From assembly GCA_016784425.1 (NCBI GenBank), contig JADHUQ010000049.1, positions 1-13,783 on the forward strand: a stretch of DNA of 13,783 bases. Reading direction: 5' to 3'. Made by a program: the position numbers and the translations under genes. The notes under the pieces were generated by a model that saw only the letters and a list, made by a program, of their open reading frames with translations, ran no database searches and was not told where the DNA came from. The number at the start of each line of letters is the position of its first letter. Positions within the stretch are counted from its first letter, which is position 1. This DNA is from Candidatus Delongbacteria bacterium. Lineage in GTDB: Bacteria; CAIWAD01; BS150m-G50. Shown piece after piece: positions 1 through 7,030 of this stretch.

Positions 1-206
1 ATCAGGAGCAGGAGCAACGGACGGCGATAAAGCCCGAGCGCAACTCCGGCCAAACCCATACCAAGTCCGCACAGCAGGGCAGCCCGCCAGGGGAGTGCCA
101 CTTCGCGCAACCATGGCGCGAGGGAAACCTCGATCAGCCCCCAGAGTGAGGCCAGCAGTAAAATTGTCAGGATCGCTGTTTTTGAATCTCTGGTTTGACC
201 ACTCAT
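1..206 (-). CDS. Small membrane protein, N-terminal part (runs off left edge)
   Basis: An open frame starts at ATG 206-204 and reads to the window edge without a stop, giving 68 codons. A GGGAG Shine-Dalgarno sits 7 nt before the ATG. The protein begins MSGQTRDSK, then has a hydrophobic segment (about residues 10-27, containing LLLASLWGLIEVSLAPWL), a short loop with charged residues (REVALPWR), and a second hydrophobic segment (about 42-60) followed by YRRP. This looks like the first two helices of a multi-spanning inner-membrane protein. I do not recognise the family. It lies 104 bp downstream of ygiQ on the same strand, so it may be the third gene of that operon. Confidence concerns the gene being real; its function is unknown. 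Confidence 0.7.
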   Translation of the reverse strand, partial: MSGQTRDSKTAILTILLLASLWGLIEVSLAPWLREVALPWRAALLCGLGMGLAGVALGLYRRPLLLLL

Positions 207-310
207 CTGAATTTCTCCCATTCCTTTTCGGGTAATACTCTAATGAAATACAACTGTTTGTCCCCGGCAAGGTTTTCCGTTTGGAACAGTCCTGCCAATC
301 CCGGTTCCTG

Positions 311-2155
311 CTATTGTTTCAGCAATTCCCGCCCCAGTTCCGCCAATCCCAGTTTGAGCAGTCGTTCCCTTAACCAGCGGCGATTGGAGGGCTGGTACCA
401 GAAAAAATAGCGTCGCTGGTTATCCTTATCCCGTTTGGTATGTGCTGTCGACACCGGTTTCAACGTCTCGGGATGATAGCCGGAGTAGTAGATCGCTGTT
501 GCCAGTGTCAGAGGGGTCGGGGTCAGATCCTGTATCTGTTCCAGCCTGTAACCCAGCTGTCTGGTCTTTAAAGCCAGGCGACCCATCTCCTCTTCGCCAC
601 TACCGGGAAGGCTGGAGATGAAGTAGGGAAGCAACTGTAACTGCAGACCCGCCTCCCGCGCCAGTTGATCGAATATTTTTTTGAAACTGATGAAGGTTTC
701 AAAGGCCGGCTTTCGAACAAGTTGCAGCACCTGCAGTTCGGTATGCTCCGGCGCTACCTTGAGCCGTCCGGAGACATGATGTCTTATCACCTCTTTGATA
801 TATCTGTGACTGGTGGCGTCGCGGGGGGCTCCTTTACTGCTCAGGAGCAGGTCGTAACGAATACCGCTGGCTACTGCGGCCTGCTTCACAGCGGGGTGCT
901 CTCTCACCGCCCGGTAGATCTTCAGCAGGGGACCGTGGTCAAGATTGAGATTGCTGCAGAGTGTGGGTGCAAGACAGGAGGGGCGACTGCAACTCTCACA
1001 GATCTTAAAATCCAGGCCCCGCATACGGTACATGTTGGCTGAGGGTCCACCCAGATCACTTATCTGCCCTTTGAATCCAGGCATGTCGGTTACCACATCC
1101 AGTTCTCGCATGATGGAAGCCTGGGAGCGGCTACTGACAAACTTACCCTGGTGCGCGGCGATTGTACAGAAACTACAGCCACCAAAACAACCCCGGTGCA
1201 GGGTCATTGAATGCTTGATCATTTCCCAGGCCGGTATCGGACCACGGTGCCGGTAGCGGGGATGGGGTAGCCGGGTAAAAGGCAGGTCGTAAATAGCGTC
1301 CAGCGCAGCAGTATTGATGGGTGGCAATGGGGGATTGACCACCAGGGTGCTGGAGCCGATCCGTTGTGTAAGCCGGTATGGTCGCAGCCGGTTCATCTCC
1401 TGCTCCAGCCGGGCAAAATTGCCTGCATAGATCCGACGATCCCGGCAGCACTGCTCGTGTGAGGCCAGCTCCAGTGTTTCCCAATGACGGTTTTTCGGGA
1501 GCTGTTCCCCCTCTGCCAGCAGAAAGGCCGCCTGCGGCAGGGTGCGTAACGAGGACCAGGGCACTCCCTGCTCCAGTAGCTGCAGTAACCGCTGCAAGGC
1601 CTGTTCCGCCATGCCGTACAACAGCAGGTCCGCGCCGGAATCAACCAGGATGCCCGGTTTGAGACTGTCCGACCAGTAGTCGTAATGGGTTACACGGCGA
1701 AGGGAAGCTTCCATCCCGCCCAGCACAACAGGTACTTCAGGGTAAAGTTCCTTCAGGATGTGGCTGTAAACCGTGACCGCATAATCGGGGCGAAAACCGG
1801 CCTGGCCATCCGGTGTGTAGGCGTCATTGGAGCGGAGACGGCGCCCGGCGGTGTAGTGGTTGACCATGGAGTCCATGTTGCCGGAGGTTACACCGAAGAA
1901 GAGACGGGGCGGGCCGAAACGACGGAAATCTCTCCAGTCGTCGCGCCAGTTGGGTTGGGGCAGAATCGCCACCCGCAAACCGGCTTCTTCAATGATCCTG
2001 CCGATGACGGCCGCGCCGAAAGCGGGGTGATCGACATAGGCGTCTCCGGTAACCAGGACGACATCCGGCTGCTCCCAGCCCCGTTGTTCCATTTCCCGAC
2101 GACTGGTCGGCAACCAGCGGGACAGTGGAATCTGCCGGGACCGGGTAGCTTGCAT
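311..2155 (-). CDS. ygiQ: YgiQ family (UPF0313) radical SAM protein
   Basis: Cytoplasmic [4Fe-4S] radical S-adenosylmethionine protein of the YgiQ family, 614 aa. Its reaction is not established. The N-terminal domain carries family signatures LVTGDAYVDHPAFG, FFGVTSGNMDSMVNHYTA, GGMEASLRR and HYDYWSD. The radical SAM core has the cluster-binding CxxxCxxC at C323, C327 and C330 (HRGCFGGCSFC), followed by ISDLGGPSANMY, a second cysteine cluster (CESCSRPSC) and KVAPEHTE. The C-terminal part (PTPLTLATAIYYSG) matches the DUF3362-type tail. It is shorter than E. coli YgiQ (about 740 aa): an insert before the radical SAM core and the basic C-terminal tail are lacking. I chose ATG 2155 because AAGGA lies 7 nt upstream; a TTG at 2158 is only 4 nt from it. 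It starts 40 bp after the thioredoxin-like gene, so the two are probably co-transcribed. Confidence 0.95.
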   Translation of the reverse strand: MQATRSRQIPLSRWLPTSRREMEQRGWEQPDVVLVTGDAYVDHPAFGAAVIGRIIEEAGLRVAILPQPNWRDDWRDFRRFGPPRLFFGVTSGNMDSMVNHYTAGRRLRSNDAYTPDGQAGFRPDYAVTVYSHILKELYPEVPVVLGGMEASLRRVTHYDYWSDSLKPGILVDSGADLLLYGMAEQALQRLLQLLEQGVPWSSLRTLPQAAFLLAEGEQLPKNRHWETLELASHEQCCRDRRIYAGNFARLEQEMNRLRPYRLTQRIGSSTLVVNPPLPPINTAALDAIYDLPFTRLPHPRYRHRGPIPAWEMIKHSMTLHRGCFGGCSFCTIAAHQGKFVSSRSQASIMRELDVVTDMPGFKGQISDLGGPSANMYRMRGLDFKICESCSRPSCLAPTLCSNLNLDHGPLLKIYRAVREHPAVKQAAVASGIRYDLLLSSKGAPRDATSHRYIKEVIRHHVSGRLKVAPEHTELQVLQLVRKPAFETFISFKKIFDQLAREAGLQLQLLPYFISSLPGSGEEEMGRLALKTRQLGYRLEQIQDLTPTPLTLATAIYYSGYHPETLKPVSTAHTKRDKDNQRRYFFWYQPSNRRWLRERLLKLGLAELGRELLKQ

Positions 2156-2195
2156 CAAGGCGTCCTTACTTCCACAACAGGTTATCTGATGCGCC

Positions 2196-3908
2196 CTATT
2201 TGACCAGCATCAATTTGCGTTGATCGACGCTGTGTCCATCCACCTGCAGCAGGGCAAAATAGATACCGGTGGCCAGACCGTCAGCGTCAAAATTGAAACT
2301 GTGTTGACCCGCCGGGAGGAATCCGGTAAAGGGCACTGCCACCTGACGACCGAGCAGATCGTGGATAACCAGTGAGACCTTGTCGGCTTGCCACAGGTTG
2401 AGATCCAGCCGGGTAGTACCGTTGAAGGGATTCGGATAGACCGCTGTCAATCGCGGATCTGTAGGCAGGTGACCGGGCTGGTTATCGACACTTTGCTCCT
2501 CATCGTAGCCCAGCAGGGTGATATCGTCGACAAACCATCCCCCATCACCGCCACCATTATCAGAACCGAAACGGAACCGGAACCAGACGATCTGATCGGC
2601 CAGTAATCCCAGGTCAAAGAGATCTTCCCGCCAGTCGAACTCGCCTGAGAAACAGGGTGTCCCCCCGGGGAAAGGATGGGTGGCGGGGGAGCCACCGCCG
2701 GACTCCCAGCGGAATGTCTTGTTATAACCGGCTAACGGTGTCAACTGGTTCCAGCTGTCGCCCCCGTTGAGGGAGATTTCCACCACACCGCCGTCGTAGG
2801 CGGAATCGGGAAACACTGTAGAGACTTCCGCGCTGATCCGATGCTGGATCTGTAACAGACTGTGGGGCAGTAACACCAGCGGTGGTGAAACCAGGCGCGA
2901 ATCCAGGTGCGCAGCATAGTCATTATTGGTGACGGCGCCGCAGTGCCAGCTGTAGTCGGGACTGCTGTAGTCCAACTGTGAGATGTGCCACTGTCCTGTC
3001 CAGCCTGGAGCCGCTTCCATCACCCAGTCCGGCTCTTCAGCTGCAACCTGACAGGTGTAGTAAACCTGGCGCTCGCCACCGCTGAAAGGCACCGCCAGCG
3101 TCCAGACATTCTCCCCGACGGTCACCTCCAGTGAAAGCTCGATATCGAAAACAGGTGGGGCGGTAACATCCACCAGCAGTTCGAAGGGTACGGAACCGGG
3201 ATAAATGTCCCCCGGTGTAAAATCGGGATAGGATCCGGTCGGCTGGCTGACTGTCAACCACTCCAGTTCGCTGACCAGGTGTGCCGAAACCTCGCCACAG
3301 TATTCGGTACAGAGATCATGCAGGAGGATATCAAGGCTGGCGCTTTCACCCGGCTCGACGATTCCATCCCCGTCGCTCTCATCGAGGAGATCGACCCCCG
3401 CAACCACCAGGGGTGAGGGGTTGAGGTATTGTTCCACCACAGCCTGCATCTGCGGCCCGAACTCAGTAGTCCAGCCGATCCAGTTTGCCAGTACCACACC
3501 ACAGGCATCAAGGATAGTGGTATGGGGAATGGAGCCGGTGCCCCAGGTGGTGAACAGATCGCCACAACCAGCCAGGATCGGAAAATCATGCTCATACTGA
3601 TCCCAGTGAGCATTCAAGGTGTCAGGGTGGACGTTATCGGTATCGATATGAACCAGGGAAAACAGATCATGTGAATAGACATCCCAGAAATCGGTCTGCA
3701 GATGAGGAAACTCCTCATTACAGAATGATCACCAGGTTGCCCCGAAATTGACCATTACGACTTTCCCCTGTTGGTCGTGAAGATTCCAGCTGTTGCCATA
3801 GGTGTCGTCACAGGTGAAGTCGGGTGGCGTATCACCAACGGCATAGACAGCAAAGGCTGTGGTTGTTAAGACTGCCAGCAGGGTCAGAACGATTAACAGT
3901 TTTCTCAT
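2196..3908 (-). CDS. Secreted thioredoxin-like selenoprotein with Ig-like, jelly-roll and T9SS sorting domains
   Basis: Predicted 570-aa exported thiol/selenol oxidoreductase, read through one in-frame TGA at codon 60 as selenocysteine. ATG 3908 has GGAGG 7 nt upstream. Residues 1-20 (MRKLLIVLTLLAVLTTTAFA) are a signal peptide. Residues 25 to about 165 are a TlpA/ResA/AhpC-TSA-like thioredoxin fold: VGDTPPDF, GKVVMVNFGATW, then U60-S-F-C63, NEEFP, and a cis-proline loop GSIPHTTILD at P128. An Ig-like domain with an acidic DGDG loop (residues 179-182) follows (about 167-268). Next is a jelly-roll/MAM-like domain (about 295-462, ending GGWFVDDITLLGY). Residues 487-570 are a T9SS type A sorting domain (VYPNPFNGTT ... 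ATGIYFALL ... KLMLVK). The total is exactly 571 codons with no other stop. Normal family members have Cys at position 60. The alternative is a point nonsense mutation or sequencing error, but the TGA position and the adjacent hairpin argue against it. It heads an apparent operon with ygiQ. Confidence 0.85.
3696..3723 (-). promoter_or_regulatory. Bacterial SECIS hairpin candidate
   Basis: In the mRNA sense (minus strand), CTGTA (3723-3719) and ATGAGGA (3718-3712) form the 5' arm, GTT (3711-3709) is the loop, and TCCTCAT (3708-3702), one bulged C (3701) and TGCAG (3700-3696) form the 3' arm. This gives 7 perfect pairs, a single bulge, then 5 more pairs including one G-U. The stem begins 5 nt after the TGA, and 17 nt separate the TGA from the loop. 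Published bacterial SECIS models call for a short loop with a G in its first two bases about 16-37 nt from the UGA; this hairpin meets that. It lies inside the coding region, as bacterial SECIS elements do, and would bind SelB. Confidence 0.78.
3729..3731 (-). other. In-frame TGA, predicted selenocysteine codon (Sec60)
   Basis: Seen directly: on the minus strand the codons read GCA ACC TGG TGA TCA TTC TGT. The TGA replaces the first cysteine of the thioredoxin-type W-C-x-x-C active site, leaving the second cysteine (C63) intact. It is the only stop codon in the 571-codon frame before the terminal TAG. TGA also ends the protease gene at 8701, where the protein end matches its paralog, so TGA is not generally recoded in this genome. 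That leaves selenocysteine insertion as the best explanation. Confidence 0.85.
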
Positions 3909-4390
3909 TTTTCATCCTCCGGTTATTAGAGCTTTCACAGTACTGGGGGCGGGACTCCGATTGGCATTATACTGATCTGACAGGAAAGATGGTACTCCCC
4001 AGGTGAATCTGGACAGATTGAGGTAGCGATCAGAAAACAGCCGTCTGTCAAAAAGGTGATCAGTATCACACTCAGTGAACAGCGTATTCCTTAATATTAC
4101 CTGACACTGTGTCGTCTGAGTGTCCAATTGCTCGACAGTCCCGAACAGTTTGGTGCCGGAACTTGAACGACACTGAACAAATGGTGCTTGTCAGTTCCCG
4201 ACAGCTCTTTTGTCCTGTTGTTTTTGCTTGTGTTACCCGGAGTAACTGACCGTTTCAGCTGGCAGGATTATTGCCGTTATCAAGTGAGGGAGAGATCTTT
4301 TCATCAGCTACAACCAGGAGACTGTCTTACCTTGATCTGCAACAGCCTACCTGACAAGACAGGTTTGCTTTCACATTGGAAGGAGTAAAT
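3909..4390. other. Divergent intergenic region between selenoprotein and first C10 protease
   Basis: This 482-bp gap separates two divergent genes and must carry promoters for both. It holds the Shine-Dalgarno GGAGG (3920-3916, minus) for the selenoprotein, the TATAAT noted separately, and AGGAG (4381-4385, plus) for the protease. A small inverted repeat ACCTG/CAGGT (4349-4364) lies in the protease leader. Short open frames here lack ribosome sites and family resemblance. No convincing RNA gene was seen. Confidence 0.6.
3966..3971 (-). promoter_or_regulatory. Possible -10 box for the selenoprotein-ygiQ operon
   Basis: The minus strand reads TATAAT at 3971-3966, 57 nt before the start codon at 3908. 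That would give a leader of about 50 nt. No good TTGACA is found 16-18 nt upstream, although a TTGACA occurs much further up, near 4050. FCB-group promoters often deviate from the E. coli consensus, so this is a weak call. Confidence 0.3.
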
Positions 4391-6592
4391 ATGAGAATAA
4401 TCCGTTACATCCTGCCGCTGCTGATGCTGGCAGTGATAGGACAGGCTGCACCGGTCACGCAATCCACAGCGACTACGGCTGCAATCAACTGGTTTGCTCA
4501 CCGCTCACCCGCAGCAATCGACCCGTCTGAAATCGCAATAAATCAGGTGCTCACCTTTACTACCGGTGAAACGGTTGACTGTTATCTCTTCCTCATCGAA
4601 CCGGTCGGTTTTGTTATCGTCTCCGGTGACGACGCCACAATACCGGTGATAGGATACTCCTATGACTCAGCGGTGGAAGAGGAGATAGATCATCCCGCTG
4701 TGGCAGGTTTTTTTGAAACGGTTCAACTCCAGCTGCAGACAGTAAGAGCAGATAATATCGACAACAGAACCACCCAACCTCTCTGGCAGGAAATACTGGA
4801 TAACAATCTCCCCCCCTTTGAACAGGATCGTGATGTCTCACCACTGCTATCCTGTAACTGGGATCAGGGGTGCGGCTGGAACGCTGATTGTCCGGTGGAC
4901 AACGGTGGTCCCTGCAATCATGTTTGGGCCGGTTGTGTGGCCACTGCCATGGGAATGGTGATGAAATACTGGTCGCATCCTGCACAGGGGGAAGGCGCAC
5001 ACGGTTATACACATCCAGATTATGGTTACCAGTATGCAAACTTCGGTGCCACCACCTACAACTGGGCCGGTATGCCCAATAATTCGGCCAACTCCTACAC
5101 AGCTGAACTACTGTATCATGTCGGAGTGTCGGTGGATATGGACTACGCCCCCGACGGCTCTGGCGCCTATACCAGCGACGGCGTCTATGCACTCGAACAG
5201 TATTTCGACTACAACAGCGCCGCCAGCTTTGCCAACAAGAACTACTATAGCAACAGCACCTGGGAGGGCATGATGCGGAGCCAGCTGGACAATGGCCGTC
5301 CGATGCCTTATCGCGGTTATGGCAGCGGTGGTCACGCCTTTGTGCTGGATGGTTACCAGGGCTCAAACTACTTCCATTTCAACTGGGGGTGGTCCGGTTC
5401 TTACAACGGTTATTTCTATCTCAACGATCTGACACCGGGGTCATATACTTTCACCTCTGACCAGGGGGCCATCATCAACCTGTACCCCAACACCTCCAAC
5501 ACAGCGCCGGTGGTTACCGATATACCCAATCAGCTCTATGTACCTGAGGGAACGCAGTTCGCCACCATAAATCTCGATGATTATGTCTCTGATGCGGAGA
5601 CACCCGATGCGCAGATCAGCTGGACATACTCCGGTAATGTTGAATTAGGAGTGAGTATTGTCAACCGGGTGGCTACCGTCACTGCTCCTGACGAAGACTG
5701 GTTTGGTGTGGAGACGATCACTTTCCGCGCCACCGACCCGGGGGGGCTCTGGGATGAAGATCCTGCCACCTTCTGGATGGAGGCGGCCAATGATCCGCCG
5801 GTAGTATCAGACATCCCAAATCAATATCTGATGGAGGGTGCTGTTTTCGCCACCATCGACCTGGACGCCTATGTCATTGACGATGAGACACCGGATGAGT
5901 ATATCATCTGGAGCTGGTATGGCCAGGTGGAGCTGCAGGTGAGTGTTGACAGCGGTATTGCCACGATCACAACACCCGATCCTGACTGGTACGGACTGGA
6001 GACCATCACCTTTGTTGCGACCGACTGGGGCGCACTGTACGACGAAGACGCAGCTACCTTCTGGATGCAGAATGTAAACGATCCACCGCAGGTTGCTGAC
6101 ATCCCTGACCAGGAAATAACTGCTGGTGCCGAATTCACCCAGATCAACCTGGATGATTATGTCTTTGATGTGGATCATCCCGATAACCAACTGGTCTGGC
6201 TGACTGCCGGTGAAACCGACCTCAATGTAGACATCGACACCGACTCCCGCATTGCCACTATAACCTATACGCCCGGCTGGAGCGGCAGTGAGACGGTCTC
6301 CTTCACGGCCTGGGATGGTGGCGGGCTTAACGACAGCGATGAGGCGACCTACACAGTGGTGGGGGGAGTGCCGGGCCCGGTGGAAGATCTGCTTGTAACC
6401 ATCGACGGTGATGACCTGCTGCTGGAATGGAGCGCTGTCTCAGGAGCGGTCGAATACAACATCTATCGCCTGGAGGAACCCTACGATCCGTCAGGTGTGC
6501 TGGCCGGTACTACTGTGGGAACCTCCTACACTATCGCAGGTGAGTTGTTGTCATACACTGAAGGTTTTTACACAGTGCGTGTTGTGTATTAA
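4391..6592 (+). CDS. Secreted C10 (streptopain-like) cysteine protease with three Ig-like repeats
   Basis: Predicted 733-aa exported cysteine endopeptidase of MEROPS family C10. ATG 4391 has AGGAG 5 nt upstream; the frame extends 5 codons further but without a better site. Residues 1-20 (MRIIRYILPLLMLAVIGQAA) are a signal peptide. Residues about 21-145 resemble the inhibitory propeptide of this family (FVIVSGDDATIPVIGYS). The catalytic domain (about 150-365) has nucleophile C182 in AGCVATAMGMVMKYW and H315 in GGHAFVLDGY, followed by HFNWGWSG. Several extra cysteines precede C182 (CNWDQGCGWNADC). Three tandem Ig/cadherin-like repeats of about 96-97 aa follow (from about 370 to 655), then an Fn3-like C-terminal domain (660-733) with DLLLEWSAVSGAVEYNIYR. 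There is no T9SS sorting tail. It is a clear paralog of the protease at 7031. Confidence 0.93.
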   Translation: MRIIRYILPLLMLAVIGQAAPVTQSTATTAAINWFAHRSPAAIDPSEIAINQVLTFTTGETVDCYLFLIEPVGFVIVSGDDATIPVIGYSYDSAVEEEIDHPAVAGFFETVQLQLQTVRADNIDNRTTQPLWQEILDNNLPPFEQDRDVSPLLSCNWDQGCGWNADCPVDNGGPCNHVWAGCVATAMGMVMKYWSHPAQGEGAHGYTHPDYGYQYANFGATTYNWAGMPNNSANSYTAELLYHVGVSVDMDYAPDGSGAYTSDGVYALEQYFDYNSAASFANKNYYSNSTWEGMMRSQLDNGRPMPYRGYGSGGHAFVLDGYQGSNYFHFNWGWSGSYNGYFYLNDLTPGSYTFTSDQGAIINLYPNTSNTAPVVTDIPNQLYVPEGTQFATINLDDYVSDAETPDAQISWTYSGNVELGVSIVNRVATVTAPDEDWFGVETITFRATDPGGLWDEDPATFWMEAANDPPVVSDIPNQYLMEGAVFATIDLDAYVIDDETPDEYIIWSWYGQVELQVSVDSGIATITTPDPDWYGLETITFVATDWGALYDEDAATFWMQNVNDPPQVADIPDQEITAGAEFTQINLDDYVFDVDHPDNQLVWLTAGETDLNVDIDTDSRIATITYTPGWSGSETVSFTAWDGGGLNDSDEATYTVVGGVPGPVEDLLVTIDGDDLLLEWSAVSGAVEYNIYRLEEPYDPSGVLAGTTVGTSYTIAGELLSYTEGFYTVRVVY
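5507..6355 (+). repeat. Three tandem Ig-like repeats inside the C10 protease
   Basis: Repeats begin at the PV/PPV codons near 5507, 5798 and 6086, spaced 291 and 288 bp apart (97 and 96 codons). Each carries V-x-DIP(N/D)Q, (I)NLDDYV or (I)DLDAYV, a tryptophan-rich strand, and ETI(T/S)F(R/V/T)A before an acidic loop. The paralogous protease at 7031 has only one copy (from about 8195), so copy number changed after duplication. The DNA copies have diverged, so this is an old duplication rather than an active satellite. Confidence 0.85.
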
Positions 6593-6656
6593 AACAGCTG
6601 GGGCAGCTGCCGGCGTATGGACTCATCGGACCGGCAGGTAAGAGATTTCTGATTAA

Positions 6657-6690
6657 AGAGCAGTCGCCGGAAGGGGGCTGCTCTCTTTTA
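6657..6690 (+). terminator. Terminator after first C10 protease gene
   Basis: AGAGCAG (6657-6663) pairs with CTGCTCT (6678-6684) across a 14-nt GC-rich loop, followed by CTTTTATT. It lies 64 bp after the TAA stop, a fitting position for rho-independent termination. The T-run is interrupted, so it may be only moderately strong. Confidence 0.65.
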
Positions 6691-6776
6691 TTGTAAGATG
6701 AGGGGTGGTGACTTTATCTGACATTTTTGCGCGAGATTTCGCTGTGTCAAATTTTGTATGATTTATGGCTAAGCTC

Positions 6777-6826
6777 TTGTAATTACAGCATCATCTGGGG
6801 TCGGACCCAGTTTTGTTATTGTAATT
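6777..6826. repeat. Palindromic GGGTCGGACCC core bounded by 8-bp direct repeats
   Basis: CTGGG (6795-6799) and CCCAG (6806-6810) pair around GTCGGA; the core reads GGGGTCGGACCC. TTGTAATT occurs at 6777-6784 and again at 6819-6826, bracketing the palindrome. The core resembles short GGGTC/GACCC palindromes that I recall near IS200-like and REP-type elements in other bacteria, but no transposase is present. It may be the relic of a small non-coding insertion, or chance. Confidence 0.35.
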
Positions 6827-6858
6827 CAAGGGGTTACCTCTGAAAAAAGGGGGAAATT

Positions 6859-6879
6859 GGGCCTATAACGGCCCTTTTT
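6859..6879 (+). terminator. Terminator-like hairpin GGGCC/GGCCC with T-run
   Basis: GGGCC (6859-6863) pairs with GGCCC (6870-6874) around TATAAC, followed by TTTTT (6875-6879). It is a compact plus-strand rho-independent terminator shape. It lies well downstream of the first protease gene and upstream of the second, so it could be a backup terminator or could act in the leader of the second gene (attenuator-like). Which of these holds cannot be told from sequence alone. Confidence 0.5.
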
Positions 6880-7030
6880 CGGGTGAAAAACGCTCCGCTA
6901 CCGTGCATCGCAGTAAGGCGGGAGCGATCTTGCTGCAGCTCCTAACTGAAAGTGTGATGTCCCGATCAAGACACTCTACAATTGCGAATGGACCTCAGGT
7001 TGCGGCAGCTCTTACTGGATAGCGAATTTG

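Larger units (their letters stand above)
6593..7030. other. Intergenic region between the two C10 proteases
   Basis: This 438-bp gap holds two terminator-like hairpins (6657-6690 and 6859-6879), an inverted repeat TGCCGG/CCGGCA just after the upstream gene, and a palindromic GGGTCGGACCC core bounded by direct repeats (6777-6826). A short in-frame stretch upstream of 7031 (from 6950) encodes WTSGCGSSYW but has no ribosome site or clear homology. A promoter for the second protease is expected here, but none is convincing. Confidence 0.5.

Noticed and set aside
195..410. Small plus-strand frame overlapping the ygiQ end
   Set aside because: It lies antisense to ygiQ and the partial membrane gene and has no family resemblance.
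2196..3617. Reading the thioredoxin-like gene as a 473-aa protein starting at TTG 3617
   Set aside because: That start has no ribosome site and cuts the thioredoxin fold in half; the frame continues upstream through the TGA to ATG 3908 with GGAGG and a signal peptide.
3729..3731. Pseudogene by nonsense mutation
   Set aside because: Only one stop occurs, exactly at the catalytic Cys and followed by a SECIS-like hairpin; the rest of the frame is intact, and codon choice and domain motifs show no decay.
3729..3731. Genome-wide TGA recoding (TGA read as Trp or Gly)
   Set aside because: TGA ends the protease gene at 8701 at the same protein position where its paralog ends with TAA, and no other in-frame TGA is found in the genes here.
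4188..4388. Short plus-strand frame with a hydrophobic start in the protease leader
   Set aside because: It starts at TTG without a ribosome site, shows no recognisable motif and ends at the protease Shine-Dalgarno.
6950..7030. In-frame extension of the second protease encoding WTSGCGSSYW, faintly like the CNWDQGCGW part of C10 proteins
   Set aside because: The similarity is about ten residues, there is no start with a ribosome site, and a signal peptide begins downstream.
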